A stretch of 64,000 nt of DNA from Zeugodacus cucurbitae (lineage: Eukaryota > Arthropoda > Insecta > Diptera > Tephritidae). The stretch covers positions 5,058,501-5,122,500 of the forward strand of contig NC_071671.1 in assembly GCF_028554725.1 (NCBI RefSeq), in the 5' to 3' direction. A program made the position numbers and the translations under genes. Below are positions 55,488-64,000 of the stretch, piece by piece; position 1 is the first letter of the stretch; every line of letters starts with the position of its first letter. A model generated the notes under the pieces. That model saw only the letters and a list, made by a program, of their open reading frames with translations, was not told the origin of the DNA and did not search any database.

Positions 55488-58400
55488 GGTGCCCAGAGTT
55501 ACGACTTTCTCGGAGGAGTTCTCGATAGCTGCGATTGACCAGAAAGTCCTCCTAAGAGTTTGCTAACCTGGTTCAACTTAATTCAATTAATTTAAACAAA
55601 ACTAGAACGAAAGCGCCACAAATAGTTCTCTTCAACAGGGAAGAGAAGATCGACTTGTTTGGCGCATAACAGAGAGAGAGAGATACCTAACTTACTATGA
55701 GAAAGTCCTTAATGAAGATCTGACAACCGCTTTGACGTTAAGGTAGATAACTAGTGATGTAATAAATGAGCTCCGGTGATTGAAAGCTCTTGAATTGAAA
55801 CACATTACAGCTGGCAGGCCAAATGTAATTCAAAGAAAACAAGCGGGAGTATACCCCACTTCGGATCGCTCCGTTCATGAAAAAGTTCAATGGTTATTTG
55901 CTGCTAGTTGAAATATCATTGAATTCACAATTAGATCAGATCTTGATTTCATTTCTAAAGTTCACAGTTTCTCATCTAATATTCCCAGTTCTCTAGGTTG
56001 TTCATTATATATAGGATATTTTCTGAACCTCAAAAAGTCATAATCCTTAAGGCTTCACTGAGAAGAAATAATATCAAGCCTTAGCAAGCGTTATTATTGT
56101 TTCTCAATAAACTTTTTTGCCCAAGTAGAGTAAATGACTGCCCAAGTTAATCTATGGCAGAACGCCAAAACCATAATAAGCCAACTTGCAACATAAGCTA
56201 AACTTACAAAAACTCTTTTCATTTAGAGTTCTCTTTCTTTATTTCTCAATTTCACGCTTCATTTGCAAATGTCCGCACGAAATTCGGTCGCTACTTTATA
56301 TGAATTATAGTGAAAACTTTTAAGCCACATTGTCACATAATTACCCACCAAAATAACTGCAAATAGCAACAACAACAAAAAGAAACTACGGCGAAACCAG
56401 AAATGATCAACATTCACGCGAATAGGAAACAAAGAAATTAACAACAACAACGGCAACAAACATTGTTAAATGAACTTATAAAAGCCACATTAAAAGTCAA
56501 TGAGCGGCTAATGGAATTAAGTCACTGACGACGGCGGCTTTATTCCTTCGTACTTGATTGTGTGTATGTGTGCATGTGTTGTTGTTGTGTGCTCTTGGTG
56601 TGACCAGCGAAAATCAGCTACGAAAAATGCCCGTTTTAAATGTAATGCACGTAATGTCATTAAAATGTTCATTACGAATAATTAAGATATTCTGGCTACA
56701 CTTCTTCGAAGAGTTTTCGGTTTGGCCTTTTCGCTGTTTGGGGATTTTCGTAAGTCACCCGACTGCATGTTTTTCCAATTATTATAATTTCTCCCTCTTT
56801 ACTATTGTGTTGTGTTGTTCAATTAAGGAGCAGTTGTTATTTGAAGCGATGTGTGGTGAGATGTAAAATCAGAACAACAAAAATCAAGAAACTATTGGTG
56901 AACGGAAAAATGAAGTCTCGTGTTTCAGGACGAAAATGCTTCTTCAAAGAGGCTGATTACTAACAAAAATTGTGAATAAAACCATGCTACTGAAATGAAA
57001 GACTTGAAGACTCCTTTGAACTACGGAACTTTTAACTTTAAAACCATCCTCAGGATGTTCTTAGTAGTCCAAGTGTGATCTTCATTTTGAGGGTCGGTCT
57101 TATAACCTGACCTAACGTAATTTTATCTTAGAGGAATACCTATTGCATACACACATGAAGCCCAGAATCTTTAAAATAAATATTAAGTAAACTTTGGTCA
57201 TGGTAGGAGTTGAATTACTTCATGTTATTGAAACTATTAGAAACCTCCACACAAATTATTGATTTATAAAGTCCGGTGTGATAAAACAGGACCTAAGAAA
57301 GATGTTCCATAAGATTCAAGTGGGACGATCAGGGCTCTCCAGCACTTCAGGAGCAGTACGCGAAAGAAACGTTCCAGAGACTCCGTATTGAACAAGGAAG
57401 CAATATTCTCATAAAACACTAAGACACAGTTACCAAAACAAGAATAACGAATTAATCGACAGCTCATTTATCGAGAGTTATCAGTTCCTTCCTCAGTATT
57501 CTAGATCCTAGACGGCACTATAACCAATTAACCATACACAGGTTATACTTTCTTACTAGAATCGATCAAATTCGATACTTTCTTTTCATGCACATCAAAA
57601 TACTAAAGAGAATCTCCATCAGTCGGATTTCATATATAGAAACACACAATTTTTACATAAAGTAGATACTTTAGACTGTATCCTACGCAAAATCGTTTCC
57701 AAAAATACTTGTATATACTCCCTTGCATCTCGAATAAGACTACTGGACATTGGAATTCTATACCAGATCATTTACATAAATATATATACATATCTCCTTT
57801 TGAAACTCAAGTAAGACTTCTGGACATTGGAAACAGCCGAATAACAGCTCCCACCAACTGAAATACAACAAAATCATCGAAAAAATTCGCTTCTCATCAA
57901 TTAATCCTTTTGTGTTATTTATTTACTTTCGAATTCTTTTTGAAGTTTGCAGACCAATCGCTAAGCCTTTTCAAATACTACCAATTTAAGCATGCGACAA
58001 AAGAAACCCGTAAAGAATACAAAAATTAACTACAGAACTGCAACCTTCGTGCTACCATTTTTTGCCTTCATTTCTTGCTAATTTATGCAAATTCTCCGAC
58101 ACAATTTGCTGGAGACATAATTAGCTTAGACAGACGGAATTTTTAACGATTTGTCGCATGCCACCCAATGTCTGGTTTACTAGCGACTGGCTACTGCCAA
58201 CGCTATCACAGCTTCGGTGTTCGTTTTCGGCCATTATCAATGAAGGAATTTGCACGGTATTCAGGCTTAATTCCAACAAAGCGTCGAAGAGCTTGACAAA
58301 GAGTAGAGTAGAGAGAAAATGCGACGTAAGCAAAAAGAGTGGAGCCACAAAGCAGACGCTGTAGTTGTATGAAAGCAGCGCGGAACCTGTATTAAGGCAA

Positions 58401-60870
58401 TAGTAATGAATGTCCAGCATCCTAAGGACAACAGCAGCCCGATATCAAACAAAAAAACTGAAAAAACCGATGGAAAAACATTGAAATATGTCTTGTGCGG
58501 GTATAGTTCGTGGCAAGTATGAGGGAACGAAAAATAATACCTTCTGATACTCTTTTGCAGCTTGCACGTCTAATACTGCCGACAGCACTAAAGACAATTA
58601 AACTCCTGCTGTTTAACTAACGAACGGACAAGCGTTCCTCAACTACCAGCATAATAAGCAACAACAAGGGCAAATCAGTTTACGCTCGCTTGACGTAAAT
58701 AGCAAAGAAAAGGAGTCGAGAAAAATAAATTACTGAATCAAAATAACCGTGTCAGCCGGAAATAAAATAGGGGACACATTCCAGCAAGGCGGACACAATC
58801 AGAAATCGCCTAACGGAAGTATAGTGTGAGTGAAGTAGGAGGGGGATGAGTAAGGTGAGTGAAGAAGTTGAATAATGAGTTGTAGGGTATCTAATGCCAG
58901 CGGTCAATGAAGCAGGCGTCTAGTCTTTCTGTTAGGCCAGCACGCGTAGTCCACATTACTATTCATTCAATTCATTAAGCGCCGTTGAAACGCCCCCGTG
59001 CTTATATCTATAAAGACACGTATGTTTGGGATAACAAACAGTGTTTAAGAATTGTGAAAAATTTTATACTTTTTTTATTTTTAGTTTTAACGAGCTTTTT
59101 GAACTTTATAAGCTTTCGGAGCTTTTGAAGCTTTCAAAGCTTTTGCGAGCTTTTTGGAAGCTTTTATGAAAATATGCTTAAAACATATTAGTTATCAAAA
59201 ATATAAAAACATTAATGATTTTTGAGCTTTTCAGGAGCTTTTTTTGACATTTTAAAAGTAGCTAAACTAATTTTCGAAAAAAAAATGATACAATTTGTAG
59301 AGTAAATTGTTTAAAAGCAAGAAATATTCCTGATTCTAATTGAATACACAGAGCTTTTGTATGGAATTTATTGAAACCTGAGACAAATATGGTAATGGAA
59401 GAGCTTTTTCTCATAGAAAGCTCCCTTAGTCAAAATGAGTTATTACGTAATCTACTCAAAATAAAATTGTACTAAATTGTACACTAAAAATTGTTTCGCA
59501 TTCATATCTTCTATGACTATCGGGATATATTTTTTAGCGAATCTCTTGTTCTCTTTCTTTATAACAATTCAGATTCAGAATTTTTAGTAGCCCACTGTAA
59601 AACTCCCGCCGCAAAGCATACTCCTACTACATTGGGTGTGGCAATCAAATAAAAAACCGGAAACTATGTGCCGTCATCCGCATATTTTCACTCCTTTGGA
59701 AACCTGAACTGCAACCTCCGACGAATGCCTCTGATACATCCTACCCTAATCAAATCCCACAACACGTTTCAACCAAAAAAACATCGACGTGGATGCAAAT
59801 ACCAACAGACAGCGTAAACCTACTCGGAAAAGACTGCAAAAACTCACCGACTACACATTCGAGTCGTGACAATGAAAGCGATATGCAGCGCGTAGCAGCT
59901 GAAAATGGCATTCTCGGTGTATTCAACTCGAGAATGCCAACCAACCGCGCTTGTGTCGGTCTGCGAAATGCCGCGAAGTCATTGTAGTTTGTTTTGGCTG
60001 TTGTGGGGTCACCAACAATAAACAATTCGGTTAAGCTTCGCCTGTCTTATTAACGTTAATGATACACGATATTGCCATAAAACATACAACAGCAAGTTGG
60101 TGGCCAAAAGCGTGACGACCCTTCACAGCTGCTGCCGTAAACGCCACAACTCCTCTTCACATATTTATATGTGTCCTACCGACCCAACAGTGTCTATTTC
60201 ATTTCGGAACTGACATTTCTTCTTAGCACACTGATTACTCCGATTTCACTCTCTACATTACTGCTGCCAGCCCAGAGAGAGAGATAGTCACAATAATATT
60301 TAAGTGACACACTAAGGCAGTCAGCCAAAAACTTACTACTTGACACTCACATTGCTGTTGGCTAGACATTGGGAGCGTTGGTTAAACGATACACAATGTC
60401 TGGACGCATTTCCTTTCTTTTCTTCTCTTTTATTATACATCCCTCTCATTGCTCGGTTCTTGCCGCGCTGCCAGCTTTTGACGGTAAATGTCAAATGATG
60501 CTGCTTTATGTGAGCAGTCTTTGCGGAGGCTTTTCCGGCGTTCACGTTCTTTGTGGTAAACTGTGTGGGTTGAGGTACTGAGGAGGTGTAGGTGACAGGA
60601 TTCATATGTCAAATAAATTGTAATTAGTCGGTACTGCACGCTTAGACACAGTAACTTTTGCTTTGTTGTGTAGAATTTTTGATATGAATTTATTGAAGAG
60701 ACTTTGTCATTTATGAACAAGCTCTTGGCGTATAAGACTTCAATGTTAGAAGGTTTCCAAATTTGTCCGCCAATTTTGTGGAGTGGCTTTAATATCTTGA
60801 GAGATTTTATAGTATAACAAAGACTATATGAACTTGGGGTTGAAAACAAAATTCATTCGACTTTTGTAGT
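55488..60870. other. Gene-less interval before the fourth OBP gene
   Basis: A short repeated phrase around CTGGACATTGGAA lies at 57745 and 57819. AAGCTTT words cluster at 59110-59170, like those at 7263-7895 and 50721-51020. Open frames at 56558-56866, 58121-58420 (-), 59750-60025 (-) and 60433-60849 (-) show no recognised domain. A TAACCTGACCTAACG word at 57102 may be another LINE tail. Confidence 0.4.
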
Positions 60871-60988
60871 TGATTTTTATTATATTTAATTAGACTAAAA
60901 TATTTATAACATTATATAAGAACAAATTATGGTATTGAGTACTTTCATCTCTCCTACGAATCGTTTCCAGCTCACTTTTGCGAGTTTC

Positions 60989-61486
60989 CTATTCATCAGG
61001 CAAGAAAATGTCACCGCGTACTTTATCGAATTCCGGTGAGGCACACGCATGGAACTTGTAGACCTTATCACAGGCATTTGTGCCGCCAGCATTGAGGCAA
61101 CCATTCACAATATTCATCAAGCGTTGTTCACCCACAATTTCGTACAGCGACTCTTTCATCGCCTGTTTGTTGATAGCATCGTCCTTGTAGAATACCAATT
61201 TATTGTAGAGACAGTTCACATAGCACTTTTGCTGATCGGTCGGGTTCGCCACCTTTATTTTGACAAGATTGGTGGCCAGTTCATCCGAGTAACCATATTC
61301 TCCAACACAAGCTTCCTTGGCGTGTTTCAAATTGAGACGATAGGCGATCCAAGCAGTCAATACCTCGAATTTCGCTTCCAATTCTGGTGTGAGCTTCTTG
61401 GGTTTGCGTAAACCGGCGTCTGCGCTGAAAACGCACAGGCTGAGTAATACTGTCGCCAGAATGCAGCAGATGATTGAGTATTTCAT
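60989..61486 (-). CDS. Classical odorant-binding protein (single exon)
   Basis: On the - strand an uninterrupted frame runs from the ATG at 61486 to a stop at 60989, 165 aa. Residues 1-24 form a signal peptide with a long hydrophobic core ending FSADAG. Cysteines at 60, 88, 92, 130, 139 and 148 give C-X27-C-X3-C-X37-C-X8-C-X8-C, a complete classical set. About 35 residues with a basic start (RKPKK) and a helical stretch precede the first cysteine, longer than usual. A 17-residue acidic tail follows the last. Unlike the three OBPs at the left end, it has no intron after the signal peptide. AATAAA on - lies at 60881-60876. The role is inferred as a secreted ligand carrier. The + frame 61049-61411 is a shadow. 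Confidence 0.92.
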   Translation of the reverse strand: MKYSIICCILATVLLSLCVFSADAGLRKPKKLTPELEAKFEVLTAWIAYRLNLKHAKEACVGEYGYSDELATNLVKIKVANPTDQQKCYVNCLYNKLVFYKDDAINKQAMKESLYEIVGEQRLMNIVNGCLNAGGTNACDKVYKFHACASPEFDKVRGDIFLPDE

Positions 61487-61548
61487 TTTAAACTTTTAAG
61501 CTTGGCTTAGTACATTTAATTTAGTAGTTTACTGTAATGTGTATTGAC

Positions 61549-61587
61549 ACTGAATACTTTGCTGGTTGCAGTGTGGGTCTTTATATA
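61549..61587 (-). promoter_or_regulatory. TATA box and initiator of the single-exon OBP gene
   Basis: On the - strand TATATAAAG (61587-61579) is followed about 30 bp later by TCAGT (61553-61549), a canonical fly TATA-initiator spacing. The predicted leader is about 65 nt to the ATG at 61486. Confidence 0.75.
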
Positions 61588-61589
61588 CT

Positions 61590-63895
61590 AATAATCTTAT
61601 CAGTTAGTGACGGTTACACACCCCATTCGTGCTTGGTTGTGACGAAAGCGTTGTAATCGAAGTCAATTCTTGTTAATATTTATTTTTTAGTTGAGTGCAT
61701 AGCACATTGTCGAATTATCAGGAACTATTTAATTTAATGCATTGCAATTCCTAAAATATAAACTATTTCAACATTCGTTGTAATAAATTGTGAAATATCA
61801 ACAGATGTTCATACTCATGTGTAGTAAATGTGAGTATTATGATTATCAAGCTTCGATGAAAATAATTCAAATATATGAAAATCTCACGCTTATCAGTTGT
61901 CCATTTCAATTTTGACGAATTAATTCTAAAAACTGCTGTAAATTCGATTTCTTTATAATTTTAGATTAGCTTGAAATACATATGTGCTAATATTTCTATA
62001 TTTGATTTCTCTGTAATTTAAGGAAATTAAATTAAAACCCAATATTTTTTTTAAATGTCGAAACATAAACAATTGTAATCTTTATACGAGTTGTATAATC
62101 AAATGAGTTTTAAATGTAGAATCACTCTATGTTCTGGAGTCATGTTTTAGATCATTAAAAAGTACTGCTTCCTACAGCCAGTGGTTGACAATAATACGAG
62201 ATCTAATATGGTATATTAATTTCTCATTAAAAAAAAAGACAGTTGGGAATCCTTTTTTTAAACGAAAAATCCATTATATTTCAAAGTAGATCATTGGCAA
62301 TTTTATTGTTAATATTGAAATATCGGTTCACTATGGTCACCTTGTTCACAATTCAATGGTATCTAATGGCAGAGTTTTTAAATATATTTTTATAATATAA
62401 GATATCTTTTATTCACACAAAATTTTGCCCTCATGTATTATTTTATCTAATAAATAAGGATAGATTAATTTTAAAACGATTTTTTTTATCTTTGTAAGGT
62501 TCTGTAATTAAGTACTCTTATAGCGTTTTTAGGCAGCCAAATTAATTGCACAATTTTTATTTTTAGAAACCCTTTTTTGCCTTTTATACTGTCGGCTACT
62601 CGATAACTGAACAGCTGTTATACATTTTTGTTTTTGCTTTTCATACGAAGTTGGTAAGTTTCATCAGCTGATTGCCATTTTAAAAGCGACATCTACCGTA
62701 GCTTTTTTTATCAAAAATTTCAGCCAATCGCAGACAAAGAACGTATATAGTACGTCTTTGTCGTAGAGTTGCATTTCATTTTCAAGTCGATTAAAATTAA
62801 ATTAAAAATTAATGTGGATTTTTATTTTGTATGGTAAATCGACCTTAATTACCAATATATAGGAAATTGTTCTTGGAATAAGTCCAAGAGCGCGCCAAAA
62901 CACAGCCAGGTATTTCGCGTTTCCTTATATGAGTCTTCACACTATGTCACTTAATGGAGGATTAAATGTGACCACGTCGACCTAGTAGATTATATTTTCT
63001 ATTGGTTTTCATTAACGAGAGTAATTGCAATCCTAGCGACACCAAGATACGGCAATCGGTATTGCTTTAATACGAGTATATAGTTGGGATTGCGTTTCAA
63101 ATAGTAGATACAACTTTGATTTTATAAAAGTTTATGTCTCTAAGTTTAATTAATGTATGTAAGTTTAATTTCAATATCCTCTTAGAATATAAATCGCTAG
63201 AATGACAAATAATACTTTGAGCGATTATTTGGTTTCGATAACTTAAAAAAAAAAGGTTGGAGGTTGATTGCGGTACTTAACATAATGTTATGTATTTGTC
63301 CATAATTCTTTAATATACTAAGTATTAATGGAAAATTGTAATAAAAAAAATCAAAGAAGTTGCTAATTTGTTATAAAAATATATTGAAACACTAATTATA
63401 CAACTATGTCTGAAGAGCTGTTTATCACGCGCATCATGTGTCTGGCAATCCTATCTGGGAATAATGCCATTACAATAATAGAAATATTTGATATCAGTTG
63501 TTCATCCTTCTTAAGAAACTTATGAAAATCGAATATGAAATGACAATACAGATAAAAAAGTGATCAATTTAGAATAGATTAAAATTGAATTTACTTTCCA
63601 CTTCAGAGTCCAAATACCCTTCCATTAAGAATATGAATAATATAATATATATTCTTTACTGCCCCGAGTCACGCACGATCAACTTTATTTTCATCCTCAA
63701 TCGAGACTAAGCTTAAAGTGTTTTTCTAAATACAACACTAAAAATAAATACAGTCCCAGTGGCTTTAAAGTTCAAACTAATATTTACTTAATTATAACAT
63801 CCATAAAGCTTAAAGCTAGCTATTCTATGAGAAATAAATTTCTTAAAGCTTTAATGGTCAGCTGATTACGTATATTGAAAAGAGATGGTAGCATC
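61590..63895. other. AT-rich interval with two CAGCTG palindromes and a hairpin
   Basis: AACAGCTGTT (62610-62619) and ATCAGCTGAT (62663-62672) match the E-box motif known from TATA-less fly core promoters. A hairpin lies at 62733-62762: GACAAAG-A-ACGTA, loop, TACGT-CTTTGTC. A short ATG frame at 62812 is followed by a possible donor GGTAAATC at 62833, but no second exon can be shown. The 39-codon frame at 63406 matches nothing. Confidence 0.35.
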
Positions 63896-63915
63896 GCCTC
63901 CGTGGCGCAATTGGC

Positions 63916-63952
<37 letters not shown>

Positions 63953-63969
63953 GAGCCCACCCGGGGGCG
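63896..63969 (+). tRNA. tRNA-Asn-GTT: tRNA-Asn (anticodon GTT)
   Basis: A 74-nt cloverleaf. The acceptor GCCTCCG pairs with CGGGGGC (one T-G pair), discriminator G. The anticodon stem TTCGG/CCGAA surrounds loop CTGTTAA, giving anticodon GTT. The T arm is GGTGG-TTCGAGC-CCACC. The D arm (GCGC/GCGC) and Pol III boxes are intact. It is intronless with no encoded CCA, and a T6 run follows at 63978-63983. It appears functional. Confidence 0.97.
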
Positions 63970-63977
63970 ATAAAATA

Positions 63978-63983
63978 TTTTTT
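63978..63983 (+). terminator. Pol III terminator of tRNA-Asn
   Basis: A run of six T begins nine bases after the tRNA 3' end, suitable as an RNA polymerase III stop. Confidence 0.75.
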
Positions 63984-64000
63984 ACAGCAGATTTATTAAA

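Noticed and set aside
59085..59240. Cluster of AGCTTT words considered as a satellite unit
   Set aside because: The words recur at irregular spacing and no larger unit can be aligned, so it was not called as a separate repeat.
61049..61411. 120-codon frame on + opposite the fourth OBP
   Set aside because: It is antisense to a clear six-cysteine OBP gene with its own promoter and polyadenylation signal.

Overview
The window looks like euchromatic DNA from a higher fly, most likely a tephritid fruit fly (Bactrocera, Zeugodacus or Ceratitis type). The evidence is strongly AT-rich sequence, short phase-0 introns with GT-AG ends, four insect classical odorant-binding protein (OBP) genes, insect-type nuclear tRNA-Glu and tRNA-Asn genes, a mariner relic, and repeat families that I recall as common in tephritids. 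The species cannot be fixed from the sequence alone.

Layout. Bases 1-3100 are AT-rich with nothing recognisable. Bases 3100-6910 hold a compact cluster of three OBP genes: one on + (CDS 3202-3698), one convergent on - (4170-4649), and a third on - (5795-6794) that carries a large acidic insertion and a long charged tail. A fourth OBP gene lies on - at 60989-61486. The roughly 54 kb between 6.9 and 60.9 kb has no protein-coding gene that I can support. It holds one tRNA-Glu (29882-29953) and many repeats: five copies of a ~1.1 kb family here called A, one relative (family B), two fragments of a non-LTR element of one type (one nested in an A copy with a 13-bp target duplication), a fragment of another non-LTR element, a mariner deletion derivative with perfect inverted ends, a pogo-like relic, and several tandem arrays. 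A tRNA-Asn gene sits at the right edge (63896-63969).

How the genes relate. The four OBPs share the C-X3-C ... C-X8-C-X8-C core. Three of them share a 20-21 codon signal-peptide exon followed by a short phase-0 intron, which suggests one family expanded by duplication (resembling the Drosophila Obp56 group, not proven). OBP products are secreted carriers of small hydrophobic ligands in sensillar lymph or in non-sensory fluids. Each OBP gene has a TATA-like box near its start.

Most unusual signal. A minisatellite at about 39858-40668 has a ~42-bp unit that pairs a palindromic AGGTCA-N-TGACCT site, the classic IR-1 ecdysone-receptor/USP element, with a GTAAACAAA forkhead-type site. Its final units are inverted, and it is bounded by palindromic TCACGTGA sites. 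It could be a hormone-responsive element array or a foldback-type repeat that happens to carry such sites.
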